Positions 36,715 to 44,421 are shown, counted from the stretch's first letter. The stretch is 64,000 nucleotides of DNA from DASZXJ01 sp035545895 (GCA_035545895.1 DASZXJ010000239.1:24973-88972); one strand, 5' to 3'. Numbers and translations: made by a program. The notes: generated by a model not told the origin, from the sequence alone.

Positions 36715-39039
36715 CTATCTTCGATGCCGTTTATGCTTGGCGCGGTTTTTGTGCTTTGGCTTGTGCCCTTGCCTGGGCTTGGATTTCTGTTTCATCGGCA
36801 CATCGGGTCGTGGCCGACTCGACTGCACTTCGCGAACCGCCAGGTCCAGTTCTCGACGAGGAACGCTTACCTTGACGATGACGACTTTGACGACGTCGCC
36901 AATTCCGATTTTTCGTCCGCTGCGCTGGCCGCGAATGATGCCCGCCCGTTCATCGACATCCCACCAATCATCCAGCAGATCCTCATACCGGATCACGCCA
37001 TCAATCAGCCAGCTACTGATCTGCACAAATATGCCGAAATTGGTAATGCCGGTCACCACGCCGGTGAATTCATCGCCAATGTGCTGCTGAAGCAGTTCCA
37101 GCACCTTCACTTTTCGCAATTCACGTTCGGCATCTTCCGAACGGCGTTCAGTAAAGCTCAGATGTTTGCCCAGTTCGTACAAATCGTCTTCGGAGGGAAT
37201 GTCTTCCAAAGTGATTTTTCGCTTTTTGCCTGAAGACGCGCGATGCTTGACATCGCGGCTGAAGGTTGCTTCGAGATATTGATTGAGCAACCGATGGATC
37301 GTCAGATCGGCATAGCGCCGGATCGGACTGGTGAAATGCGTGTAATGTTCGCTCGCCAGCGCGAAGTGTCCGAGCGGCTGAGGCGAATATTCGGCGCGGG
37401 TCAGACTTTTCAGCACCGCCAGGTTCAATGCAAACGCCTCCGGTTTGCCGCGAACCTTGTCCAGCAATATCTGCAGCGCCTTGCGATCCAGTTCGCGCGG
37501 CAGTCGGTAACCGGCCACTTCGGTGAAGTGACGCAACCGCATCGAATCCGCCAGATCTGGCTCGGGGTGAATTCTTCGAATGAACGGAATGTCCAGCGAA
37601 TTGAACAAACGCGCGACCGCTTCATTGGCCTCGACCATGAACATTTCGATCAGCGTGTGCGTAAAACTCGTGTCCTCTGGAATTGCGTCCACCACCTTGC
37701 CGTTTTCGTCGAGCACCAGTTCAACTTCCGGCAGATCGAGTACGAGTTGTCCCTGCGCCCTGCGCCGTTTCTGCAACCGCCGGGCAAGCGTATTCATCTG
37801 CTGCAGATGCTCGATGACTTCCGGCGGATAATCACTGCGACGGCGATTGCCCTCGGGATGCGGAATTTCGGCTTTGCCGTCAAGAATCGCCTGGGCTTCG
37901 CGATAGCGAAGACGCTTGCGGCTTTTGATGATGGTGTTGGCGAATTTCGTGCGAATTGGGCGAGCATCCTCGTCGTAGGTGATGAACGCGCTTTTGCATA
38001 ATCGCGGCACGTTTTCCTGAAGCGAACAGACGCCGTTACTCAGGATTTCCGGCAGCATCGGGATCACATATCCTGGAAAATAGCTGCTGTTGCCCCGTGC
38101 TTTGGCCTCAATGTCGAGCGGGGTTTCTTCCGTCACGAAATGCGATACATCCGCGATATGCACGCCAAGTTCCCAGTTGCCGTCATCCAACTGACGCAGG
38201 CTGATGGCATCGTCGTAGTCCTTGGCATCGTCAGGATCGATCGTGCAGATGATCTCATCACTTAAATCCACCCGATGATGCGCCTGATCCAGAGGATCAA
38301 AGGAATCAACGACCTTGCGTGCCTGATCCTTCACTGCGTCGGGAAATTCGCCGGGCAGGTTGAACTGGACGATGACGGATTTGAGATCAACGTCCTTCTC
38401 ACCGGCCTGGCCGAGTATTCCGGTGATGACGCCTTGTGGCAGCGTGCCCGCATCATCGGGGTAGCTGGTCAGTTCGACGACGACCTTGGTGCCGACTTTG
38501 ACATTTCGCGAAGCGGCGTCGGGCGTGAGGATCGCGCTGGTCAGCGTGTTTCCATCGGGATGCACAAGCCATTGGCCGGCTTCCTTAACGAGCGTTCCCG
38601 CAAAGCGTTTGTTGGTGCGCTGGACGATTTCGGTGATTCGGCCGGTGTACATCGCTCGGCCGTCGCGCTGGCCGCGGCTGGTGATGCGCGCCCGGACAAT
38701 GTCGCCGGTCATCGCCCCGCCGTTTTCACCCTGCGGGATATATAAATCTTCGTGGCTCACCGGATCGGTCGGCACGACAAAGCCGAAGCCGCGTTTGTTA
38801 TGACGATACGTTCCAGTAATTTCATCGCGGCTGGTGCGCTGCGACGGCAAGACAATCGCACCGCGAGCGCCAAGGACCACTCGTCCCTGGTGCATGAGAT
38901 CGCGCAGGGCTTCGCGGAAACCGGGATAAGACTGTTCATCGGCGACGTTCAATTCGCGCGCCAGCTTTCTTGGCCGCTGGGGGTGATAGCCAGCGGATTT
39001 CAAGTGTTCCAGAATTTGTTCTGACAATGGATCGGACAT
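36715..39039 (-). CDS. rnr: Ribonuclease R
   Basis: 774 residues from ATG 39039 (MSDPLSEQILEHLKSAGYHP); the upstream in-frame start at 39111 adds residues that are not family-like. Domains in order: N-terminal helix-turn-helix, two cold-shock domains (TGTYRHNKRGFGFVVP near 80), the RNB exonuclease domain with TIDPDDAKDYDDAISL and the metal-binding Asp set, and a C-terminal S1 domain (GDEFTGVVTGITNFGIFVQI), ending in a basic tail (KQKSKPRQGHKPKHKNRAKH). It degrades structured RNA 3' to 5'. Confidence 0.94.
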   Translation of the reverse strand: MSDPLSEQILEHLKSAGYHPQRPRKLARELNVADEQSYPGFREALRDLMHQGRVVLGARGAIVLPSQRTSRDEITGTYRHNKRGFGFVVPTDPVSHEDLYIPQGENGGAMTGDIVRARITSRGQRDGRAMYTGRITEIVQRTNKRFAGTLVKEAGQWLVHPDGNTLTSAILTPDAASRNVKVGTKVVVELTSYPDDAGTLPQGVITGILGQAGEKDVDLKSVIVQFNLPGEFPDAVKDQARKVVDSFDPLDQAHHRVDLSDEIICTIDPDDAKDYDDAISLRQLDDGNWELGVHIADVSHFVTEETPLDIEAKARGNSSYFPGYVIPMLPEILSNGVCSLQENVPRLCKSAFITYDEDARPIRTKFANTIIKSRKRLRYREAQAILDGKAEIPHPEGNRRRSDYPPEVIEHLQQMNTLARRLQKRRRAQGQLVLDLPEVELVLDENGKVVDAIPEDTSFTHTLIEMFMVEANEAVARLFNSLDIPFIRRIHPEPDLADSMRLRHFTEVAGYRLPRELDRKALQILLDKVRGKPEAFALNLAVLKSLTRAEYSPQPLGHFALASEHYTHFTSPIRRYADLTIHRLLNQYLEATFSRDVKHRASSGKKRKITLEDIPSEDDLYELGKHLSFTERRSEDAERELRKVKVLELLQQHIGDEFTGVVTGITNFGIFVQISSWLIDGVIRYEDLLDDWWDVDERAGIIRGQRSGRKIGIGDVVKVVIVKVSVPRRELDLAVREVQSSRPRPDVPMKQKSKPRQGHKPKHKNRAKHKRHRR

Positions 39040-39304
39040 GTTTTCTTTCTTCAGACTCTCCACCGGCCGCGGCATCGCCGCGTATCCGGTCTTACGGATT
39101 CGCCAATGCACGTTGAGTCTAGTTCGTGCGGCGAATTAAACAATTCACATTCAGGAACGGATCACAATCTCAGGAAGGAACTGACGGGGAAGTTCACCGG
39201 AGGAAGCACATTCGTTCTCGGACCGACGGATCATATGCCATCAGGCCGTTATTGTATAGATCGGCGGATTTCGAAGGTGAATGAACCACAAAACGCCCAT
39301 ATTC

Positions 39305-39350
39305 AGCCGCGATGCTCGCATCGCGTTCACGCGTCGCGAGCGACGCGGCT
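39305..39350. repeat. AGCCGCG palindrome
   Basis: AGCCGCGATGCTCGCATCGCG on the left and TCGCGAGCGACGCGGCT on the right form a two-armed hairpin with TTCACGCG between. It lies in the 324-bp gap (39040-39363) between rnr and the NIL gene. Apart from this hairpin the gap shows no gene; its left part is AT-rich leader of rnr. Confidence 0.6.
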
Positions 39351-39363
39351 AAATAATGCATCA

Positions 39364-39618
39364 TCATTCTACAACACTTTTCTCAATCGGCTCGACCGTC
39401 ACGCCCCTGCTGCGCAGAAAATCGATCGCCGCGACGACTTCTTCCTTTTTGCCGGTCAGGAGAACAGCCATGATGCCGATCTCATTTTGCACGCTGGCCT
39501 GGCGGATGTCGAAGCTGACCTCGGGAAACTTACGGCTCATTTGCCAGATGATGGGCTGCTCGACCTGACTTCGGGTCGGAAAGGTGAACCAGCAGCGTTT
39601 GGAGAATTGGTCGGACAT
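39364..39618 (-). CDS. NIL-domain protein, cluster with sulfur carrier
   Basis: 84 residues forming one NIL (ACT-like, PF09383) domain: KRCWFTFPTRSQVEQPIIWQ followed by FPEVSFDIRQASVQNEIGIM and the end FLRSRGVTVEPI. NIL domains are best known from methionine ABC transporters, where they bind methionine, and from ferredoxin-linked proteins that support homocysteine formation in methanogens. Here it is stand-alone and lies 32 bp downstream of the CysO-like gene. It may bind methionine or an intermediate, or help load or reduce sulfur for the cluster. The function is inferred. Confidence 0.8.
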   Translation of the reverse strand: MSDQFSKRCWFTFPTRSQVEQPIIWQMSRKFPEVSFDIRQASVQNEIGIMAVLLTGKKEEVVAAIDFLRSRGVTVEPIEKSVVE

Positions 39619-39650
39619 TTAGAATATCAACACGGCCCCGTGGGCCGCCG

Positions 39651-39941
39651 CTAAACGTGGTTATTAGTTCCGCCTGCGATGGCGGGAACGATGCTGATTT
39701 CGTCGCCGGCTTTGACCGGGGTATCCAGATTCTTCTGGAAACGGATGTCTTCCTCGCTCAGGTAGACATTGACGAACCGGTTAAGCTGGTTCGCGCCCTT
39801 GAACAATCTCGCTTCGATGCCAGGGGCTTTGGTCTTTAAGTTGTTCAGCGCTTCGCCGACGGTTGCGCCATCGACTTCAATCACGTCAGCCCCGTTCGTG
39901 AAATTTCGCAGCGGCGAGGGGATTCGTACTTTGATGCTCAT
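39651..39941 (-). CDS. CysO-type sulfur-carrier protein with residues beyond Gly-Gly
   Basis: 96 residues from ATG 39941 (MSIKVRIPSPLRNF). The ubiquitin-like fold and the block RFVNVYLSEEDIRFQKNLDT, then KAGDEISIVPAIAGG, are much closer to CysO of mycobacteria than to molybdopterin MoaD. CysO carries sulfur as a C-terminal thiocarboxylate on Gly-Gly. Here the protein ends AGGTNNHV, so five residues follow the Gly-Gly and must be clipped before activation, as known for other carriers that need a JAMM-type protease. It lies in the SAM-riboswitch cluster with a threonine synthase-like enzyme and a NIL protein. The longer frame to 40067 enters a repeat and is not used. Confidence 0.88.
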   Translation of the reverse strand: MSIKVRIPSPLRNFTNGADVIEVDGATVGEALNNLKTKAPGIEARLFKGANQLNRFVNVYLSEEDIRFQKNLDTPVKAGDEISIVPAIAGGTNNHV

Positions 39942-39975
39942 GTCTCTCCTTAACTGTCCCGGAGCATTATACAGT

Positions 39976-40077
39976 AAGAGCCATGAAGACACGAAGGGTA
40001 GGAAGAAAGCACGAAGTAATTGAGCACTGATTTCCTCTTCGTGTTCACTTCGCGTTCTTCGTGCCATCGTGGCTCTT
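39976..40077. repeat. AAGAGCC tandem-arm palindrome
   Basis: Left arm AAGAGCCATGAAGACACGAA and further GAAGAAAGCACGAAG; right arm CTTCGTGTTCACTTCG and further TTCGTGCCATCGTGGCTCTT. Total about 102 bp, filling the gap between the threonine synthase-like gene and the CysO-like gene. The layout equals that of other inverted tandem-arm elements here. It may also fold in the mRNA between the two coding parts. Confidence 0.75.
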
Positions 40078-40080
40078 CAA

Positions 40081-41361
40081 TTAAACCGGGGTCGGCACCT
40101 TTCTTGATTCGGTCGGCCTGGAAAATGCTTCCTTGCCGTTTTTCTCGAGCAATGCGTCAAATTCCGTCAGCTTGGGCTCGATGACGGTCGGATAAGGCAG
40201 CTCGTTGGCAACCACTTCCTGAGTTTTCAGGCCGTTGCCGGTAATGCTGACGACGATCGATTCATCTCGCGGGATGCGGCCGGACTGAATGAGCTTGATT
40301 GCTGCGGCCAATGTGGTTCCGCCGGCCGGTTCGGTCCAAGTCCCTTCGGTGCGGGCCAAAAGCTTGATCGCATCCACAATTTCCTGGTCGGTGGCGCTTT
40401 CACCCCACCCGCCGGAGTCCTGAACGATCTTACAGGCGTAATACCCATCAGCCGGATTGCCGATGGCGATGCTCTTGGCGATCGTGTGCGGCTTTTGCGG
40501 CTCGATGATGTCGCTCCCCTTCTGAATGGCCGTCACCACCGGGTTGCAGCCGGCTGCCTGGGCGGAATAGATCTTCGGCTTGTTGTTGGAGACCAGGCCC
40601 AGTTCGATCAGTTCTTCATAGGCTTTGTGCACCTTGGGCAGGATTGTTCCGCCAGCCGTGGGAATCACGGTGTGCTGCGGCAGTTCCCAGCCAAGCTGTT
40701 CAGCGATTTCAAAGCCATATGTCTTGGCGCCTTCGGTGTAGTAGGGACGCAGATTGACGTTGACGATCGCCCAGCCGTATTTGTCGGCGATTTCCGTGCA
40801 GAGGCGGTTCACATCGTCGTAGTTGCCGCGAATGCGAACCATTGTCGGGCCGAAGATGAGCGAGCCAAGCACTTTGCCCTGTTCCAGGTCGTGCGGAATC
40901 ATCACAAAACAGCGAAGCCCGGCTTGCGCCGCGTGGGCAGCGGTGGAATTCGCGAGATTGCCCGTGCTGGCGCAGCCGACAGTATCGAACCCAAATTCAA
41001 CGGCCTTGCTGATCGCGACCGATACGACCCGCTCCTTGTATGAATACGTCGGATAGTTGCACGAATCGTCCTTGATCCAAAGCTGTTTGCAGCCGAGTTC
41101 CTTGGCCAACCGATCCGCACGCTTGAGCGGCGTGAAGCCGGAATGGAAACCGCTGATCGGCTTATCGACAGGCAGCAGGTCTTTGTATCGCCATAGACTC
41201 TTTGGCCCGCGCGAAATCGATTCTCGCGTGACCTTGCCTTTCATCGCGGCGTAGTCGTACTCGACTTCGTAAGGCCCGAAGCACGATTCGCAAACATGCA
41301 GCGGCTTGACCGGCGCGCGATGGCCACACTCTTTACACTTGAGCCCGACGACGTATCCCAT
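40081..41361 (-). CDS. thrC: Threonine synthase-like PLP enzyme under SAM riboswitch control
   Basis: 426 residues, fold type II PLP family. An N-terminal zinc ribbon has Cys9, Cys12, Cys24 and Cys27 (LKCKECGHRAPVKPLHVCES). The PLP lysine is about Lys109 in YSYKERVVSVA (classic threonine synthases have SFKDR). The Gly-rich PLP phosphate loops and GCASTGNLANSTAAHAA follow, with TAGGTILPKVHKAYEE later. Threonine synthase converts O-phosphohomoserine to threonine. A SAM-I riboswitch upstream and a CysO-like carrier downstream argue that this copy may instead place sulfur on O-phosphohomoserine to give homocysteine, as CysM does for cysteine with CysO. That activity is an inference; plain threonine synthase remains possible. 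Confidence 0.85.
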   Translation of the reverse strand: MGYVVGLKCKECGHRAPVKPLHVCESCFGPYEVEYDYAAMKGKVTRESISRGPKSLWRYKDLLPVDKPISGFHSGFTPLKRADRLAKELGCKQLWIKDDSCNYPTYSYKERVVSVAISKAVEFGFDTVGCASTGNLANSTAAHAAQAGLRCFVMIPHDLEQGKVLGSLIFGPTMVRIRGNYDDVNRLCTEIADKYGWAIVNVNLRPYYTEGAKTYGFEIAEQLGWELPQHTVIPTAGGTILPKVHKAYEELIELGLVSNNKPKIYSAQAAGCNPVVTAIQKGSDIIEPQKPHTIAKSIAIGNPADGYYACKIVQDSGGWGESATDQEIVDAIKLLARTEGTWTEPAGGTTLAAAIKLIQSGRIPRDESIVVSITGNGLKTQEVVANELPYPTVIEPKLTEFDALLEKNGKEAFSRPTESRKVPTPV

Positions 41362-41370
41362 ATTTTTCAG

Positions 41371-41450
41371 CGGGCAGATGGCAGCGGGCAGCGGGCAATG
41401 AATTCATTGAAGAAAACTCACTGCCTGCCACCTGCCGCCTGCTGCCTGCT
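41371..41450. repeat. GGCAGCGGGCA tandem-arm palindrome
   Basis: CGGGCAGATGGCAGCGGGCA on the left is opposed by CTGCCTGCCACCTGCC and GCCTGCTGCCTGCT on the right, around an AT-rich spacer. About 80 bp. It stands between the riboswitch terminator and the threonine synthase-like ATG, so it is part of the message leader and could influence ribosome access. Confidence 0.7.
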
Positions 41451-41458
41451 CTCCCAAT

Positions 41459-41488
41459 AAAAAACCTCTTCTTGAGACAAGAAGAGGT
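41459..41488 (-). terminator. Riboswitch intrinsic terminator
   Basis: On the minus strand the stem ACCTCTTCTTG with loop TCT pairs with CAAGAAGAGGT and is followed by a run of six T. It lies about 20 bases 3' of the SAM aptamer. Its left strand CTCTTCTTGTC can instead pair with the 3' side of aptamer helix P1, so aptamer folding and terminator folding compete. Confidence 0.85.
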
Positions 41489-41507
41489 CCATTTGCGAGG
41501 TGGCTTG

Positions 41508-41616
41508 CTCTTCTTATCTTCCTCGCAAAAATGCGAGCGGGAATTAGCACCCTTCATTCGGTCTGGGTTGCTGTGGCTTCATCGGGCCCGGCCCTCTGCC
41601 ACTCTCGATAAGATGA
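41508..41616 (-). promoter_or_regulatory. SAM-I (S-box) riboswitch upstream of thrC-like cluster
   Basis: Read on the minus strand. P1 is CTTATC (41612-41607) with GATAAG (41518-41513). Next comes GAGAGTGGCAGAGGGCC, then GGGCCCGATGAAGCCAC closing P2 with its kink-turn-type loop, AGCAACCC with GGGTGCTAATTCCCG for P3, and GCTCGCATTTTTGCGAG for P4. These are the conserved S-box landmarks. With SAM bound, P1 is kept and the terminator at 41459-41488 forms. Without SAM, GATAAGAAGAG pairs over 11 bp with CTCTTCTTGTC of the terminator, and transcription goes on into the threonine synthase-like, CysO-like and NIL genes. SAM-I class is seen in sequence; genes switched off by SAM is inferred from the pairing. 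Confidence 0.92.
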
Positions 41617-41652
41617 GGTCTATCTTAGTTGCACCCGGGGCGATGTCAAGAT

Positions 41653-41943
41653 TTACCGGCATTTCCGCAATATTTGGTCAAACATCTCGGTTGTCAGCTT
41701 GCCCGTAAACGTATTCTGCTGGCTGACGTGATATGAACCGATCAGTTGAAGTTCAGGGCAAAGTTTAACGATTTTGCCATGTCCAAAAGCGGGTGTTGGA
41801 GAAATTTCGCATCCCATTCGCCGAGCCAGGCGGATCGCTGCATCCCAGGCAATTTTACCGAGTGCCAGAATGAATTGCTTTCGTTTAAGCAATTCCCATT
41901 CGCGTAAAGCCCAAAAATCAGCCTCCTCGGCCTCATTGGATAC
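41653..41943 (-). pseudogene. Uracil-DNA glycosylase remnant, C-terminal part
   Basis: An open frame starting after a stop near 41944 encodes FWALREWELLKRKQFILALG followed by KIAWDAAIR, and near the end IGSYHVSQQNTFTGKLT. This is the C-terminal part of type 5-like uracil-DNA glycosylases, where the His-x-Ser-Gln-Gln-Asn block contacts DNA. The iron-sulfur N-terminal half and a normal start are missing. It removes uracil from DNA in the intact form; here it is probably dead. It sits beside the toxin-antitoxin genes. Confidence 0.75.
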
Positions 41944-41977
41944 TCAACAATTTCAGTTTGAGCCGCGCAGCGCTCTT

Positions 41978-42091
41978 ATGGTACTTTTTCGTTGTCCAGT
42001 TTGCACTCAACAGCTTCGTTTGCCTGCTCATCTGAATACCATTGCTCATTGCAAATTATTATGCGGATCTGACATCCAATGCTCGACTTAA
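41978..42091 (+). CDS. Tiny zinc-ribbon ORF, possibly a fragment
   Basis: 37 codons: MVLFRCPVCTQQLRLPAHLN, then TIAHCKLLCGSDIQCST. CPVC and a later Cys pair recall the CxxC zinc-ribbon start of larger planctomycete proteins (typical form RCPGCGKKLRVPDHL). A one-residue insertion (KLLCG) disturbs the usual CKLCG-like second pair. It is likely a broken end of a bigger gene rather than a working small protein. It lies between the glycosylase remnant and the toxin promoter. Confidence 0.35.
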   Translation: MVLFRCPVCTQQLRLPAHLNTIAHCKLLCGSDIQCST

Positions 42092-42107
42092 CCGTAACAA
42101 GAACTTC

Positions 42108-42132
42108 TTAATTGACATTTATTGTCAATTAA
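42108..42132 (+). promoter_or_regulatory. Operator-promoter of the HigB/HigA-like pair
   Basis: A perfect inverted repeat, TTAATTGACA and TGTCAATTAA, with 5-base spacer TTTAT. The left arm contains a consensus -35 box TTGACA (42112-42117); TAATCT at 42136-42141 is a possible -10 with an 18-base spacer. The toxin ATG at 42149 follows within 8 bases, so the message may be leaderless. The palindrome over the -35 box is a natural site for self-repression by the HTH antitoxin. Confidence 0.7.
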
Positions 42133-42148
42133 TCGTAATCTTATATCA

Positions 42149-42403
42149 ATGGCAAAGGTGGTATTAACTGCTGAAGGGCAGCGTCATCTGGCTCACTTGC
42201 CAGGCGGAATGATTCGTCGAGTTAACGCCATTCTGGAACGTCTCGAAGATTGGCCCCAGGTCAGTGGCGCTAAGCCATTGCGACGCGAATTAGTTGGGTG
42301 CCATCGAATCCGAACCGGCGACTGGAGAATCCTGTTTCGCGTCACCGGTGATGTTGTAACCGTTTTCGCCATTGATAATCGCCGTGATGTATACGAGAGG
42401 TGA
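42149..42403 (+). CDS. HigB/RelE-family toxin
   Basis: 84 residues from ATG 42149 (MAKVVLTAEGQRHLAHLPGG). The RelE/ParE fold is visible: an N-terminal helix pair (IRRVNAILERLEDWPQV), then ELVGCHRIRTGDWRILFRVT and the end VVTVFAIDNRRDVY, with the Arg and Tyr/His positions used for RNA binding and cleavage. It overlaps or abuts the antitoxin start (stop TGA at 42401). Toxin before antitoxin is the HigBA order. It would cut mRNA at the ribosome. Confidence 0.8.
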   Translation: MAKVVLTAEGQRHLAHLPGGMIRRVNAILERLEDWPQVSGAKPLRRELVGCHRIRTGDWRILFRVTGDVVTVFAIDNRRDVYER

Positions 42404-42405
42404 AT

Positions 42406-42756
42406 ATGAGCATTCAAACGCTGCATATCGCGGGCAAGGACTTTGTTGTCATCGAGCGCGGTGAATACGACCGGCTTATTGCCGCAGACGTCGGCGTTGC
42501 CGACAGCGAACTGCCGGCTCTGCCTCAGCCCGATTCTAAAGGCAATGTTCCGGCAGTGGAATATGGTCGAAAGCTGCTCGCGCGCCGGCTGGTTCTTGCT
42601 CGCCGGCGTGCTGGCATCACTCAAGCTGAGCTGGCACGGCGGGCAAAAATCCGGGTAGAGACCCTGAATCGCCTTGAAAAAGGCCGGCACAATCCCGATG
42701 AAGCAACATTCAATAAGATTGAAGCAGTGCTACGATCTGAAGGCGCGGACGTCTGA
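42406..42756 (+). CDS. Antitoxin with Phd-like N-terminus and XRE helix-turn-helix
   Basis: 116 residues from ATG 42406 (a GTG at 42400 would add two residues). The N-terminal KDFVVIERGEYDRLIAADV resembles the toxin-contacting part of Phd/YefM-type antitoxins. The C-terminal RRAGITQAELARRAKIRVET, then LNRLEKGRHNPDE, is an XRE-family helix-turn-helix. This mixed design puts a toxin-binding arm before the DNA-binding domain. It should repress its own promoter at the 42108-42132 palindrome and inactivate the upstream RelE-type toxin. Confidence 0.78.
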   Translation: MSIQTLHIAGKDFVVIERGEYDRLIAADVGVADSELPALPQPDSKGNVPAVEYGRKLLARRLVLARRRAGITQAELARRAKIRVETLNRLEKGRHNPDEATFNKIEAVLRSEGADV

Positions 42757-42775
42757 TTGGGTCAGCAACCAACCT

Positions 42776-43180
42776 TTACCGATCCGACCGTTCCCCCGAA
42801 TAACTGAATGTTAGCGTTTTACCGTCTTTTTTCGTGACGATCAGTTCACCTTGCACGATTAACTCGGTCACAGTGCCTGTCCATTTGGCGGTGCCGGCGG
42901 AATCGCTGGTCGCCTGGACTGTGAATTTTGCAGGGCCAAAGCGCGTGGTGTCTTCGGAGTATTCAACCGGTTTGAATCCCTGGGTGGCCTGCACTTTTGA
43001 AGTGAATTTTCCGCCCTTAAACGAGATCGCATCGTTGTAATCTTTTTCACCGGCTTTTCGAGCCTCACCGTCGGGAACAACCTTGATATTCCAGGTCTTT
43101 CCCTCAAACGGGTCGGCCAGATTCATTGCAAGAGAGAAAATGACCAGAAATCCGATCGTCGCCATTTTGGTTGAATTCAT
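42776..43180 (-). CDS. Small exported protein of unknown function
   Basis: 134 residues from ATG 43180; an upstream in-frame start at 43276 adds residues that do not look like a signal. The N-terminus STKMATIGFLVIFSLAMNLA is a signal peptide with cleavage near residue 19-20. The rest is beta-rich and basic-acidic alternating (FEGKTWNIKVVPDGEARKAG, and WTGTVTELIVQGELIVTKKD), similar in style to planctomycete lipocalin-like small proteins of unknown role. It is divergent from pstS and convergent with the antitoxin gene. Confidence 0.65.
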   Translation of the reverse strand: MNSTKMATIGFLVIFSLAMNLADPFEGKTWNIKVVPDGEARKAGEKDYNDAISFKGGKFTSKVQATQGFKPVEYSEDTTRFGPAKFTVQATSDSAGTAKWTGTVTELIVQGELIVTKKDGKTLTFSYSGERSDR

Positions 43181-43332
43181 CGCAAGCTCCTTTGCGGACT
43201 GATTGTACAGCAAGACCTTTTCCAGTGTCTTAACAATTCTGCCACTGCTAATGACGCCTTCATCGAATGCTAACAATCCGCGCCTACCGTCACGCGCAAG
43301 AAATCAGGCAAAGTCCTAAAAGGAGACCAATC

Positions 43333-44394
43333 ATGCTCGCGTTATTGAAGAAAACAGCCTTGGCTGTTGCCGTTCTCGGATCGTCCGTCGCTTTGGGTCA
43401 GGTTCGATTGCAAGGCGCAGGGGCCACGTTCCCCGAACCGCTTTATAAGAAGTGGGTCACCGCCTACCAGGCCAAATCCAGCCAGGTCATGATCGATTAC
43501 CAGGGAATTGGATCGGGCGGCGGAATCAAGGGCATCACTGAAAAGACCGTCGATTTCGCCGGCTCAGATGCTCCGCTGTCCAAGTCCGAACTCGAAGCGC
43601 TGGGCGGCGCCGACAAAGTGGTGCAAATCCCCTCAACGGCGGGCGGAATCGTCCCCGCTTACAACCTGCCGGGAATCACCACTGAACTGAAATTCTCCGG
43701 CGAAGTGCTGGCGGACATCTATCTCGGCAAGATTGCCTCCTGGAACGATGCCAAGATCAAGGAACTCAATCCCGATGTAAATCTCCCCGCCACCGCGATC
43801 ACGCCCGCCTGGCGCACCGACGGCAGTGGCACCAACTACGTCTGGACAAATTACCTCGCCACTCAAAGCGAAGAATTCAAAGGCTCGGTTGGTACGGGCA
43901 AGGCCGTGAAATGGCCGGTCGGTCAGGGCGGCAAAGGCAACCCCGGCGTCGCAGCGATCGTTCAGCAGACACCCGGCGCCATCGGCTACATCGAACAAGC
44001 CTACGCCGACCAAAACAAGATCTTCTACGGCTCGGTGAAGAACAAGAACGGCCAATTCGTCAAGGCATCGCCAGCCGCCGTTTCAGTCGCCGGCGCGGGC
44101 GCGGTCGAAATGATGAAGGGCTCGGTCATCGCTGCGGACATCTGGAATCAGCCGGGCGACCAGGCGTATCCGATCGCTTCGTTCACCTACCTGATCGTTT
44201 ACAAGGACCTGGGCAACGTGAAGAGCAAGGAACAGGCAGCCGCCTTGGTTGATTTCCTGAAGTGGGCGGTGCACGACGGCCAGCAACTGTCGAGCGAACT
44301 GGACTACGCCCCACTCGCGGCGGGCGTGCAGGCAAAAGTCGATGCCGCCATCGCCACCATCAGTTACAAGGGCTCAGCCCTGGCGCAGCGATAA
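43333..44394 (+). CDS. pstS: Phosphate-binding protein PstS
   Basis: 353 residues from ATG 43333, with AAGGAGA 9-15 bases upstream. A signal peptide (LLKKTALAVAVLGSSVALGQ) precedes the binding protein: GAGATFPEPLYKKWVTAYQA, then IDYQGIGSGGGIKGI and DFAGSDAPLS, the phosphate-loop residues, and later AWRTDGSGTNYVWTNYLA. It captures phosphate outside the inner membrane for the PstCA channel. First gene of pstS-pstC-pstA. No typical Pho box was recognised. Confidence 0.93.
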   Translation: MLALLKKTALAVAVLGSSVALGQVRLQGAGATFPEPLYKKWVTAYQAKSSQVMIDYQGIGSGGGIKGITEKTVDFAGSDAPLSKSELEALGGADKVVQIPSTAGGIVPAYNLPGITTELKFSGEVLADIYLGKIASWNDAKIKELNPDVNLPATAITPAWRTDGSGTNYVWTNYLATQSEEFKGSVGTGKAVKWPVGQGGKGNPGVAAIVQQTPGAIGYIEQAYADQNKIFYGSVKNKNGQFVKASPAAVSVAGAGAVEMMKGSVIAADIWNQPGDQAYPIASFTYLIVYKDLGNVKSKEQAAALVDFLKWAVHDGQQLSSELDYAPLAAGVQAKVDAAIATISYKGSALAQR

Positions 44395-44421
44395 GTATCG
44401 ATTCCCGTTGAACGAGGAAGC

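Noticed and set aside
39942..40067. Longer start of the CysO-like carrier
   Set aside because: The extra part is encoded by an inverted repeat and the family starts at MSIKVRIPSP.
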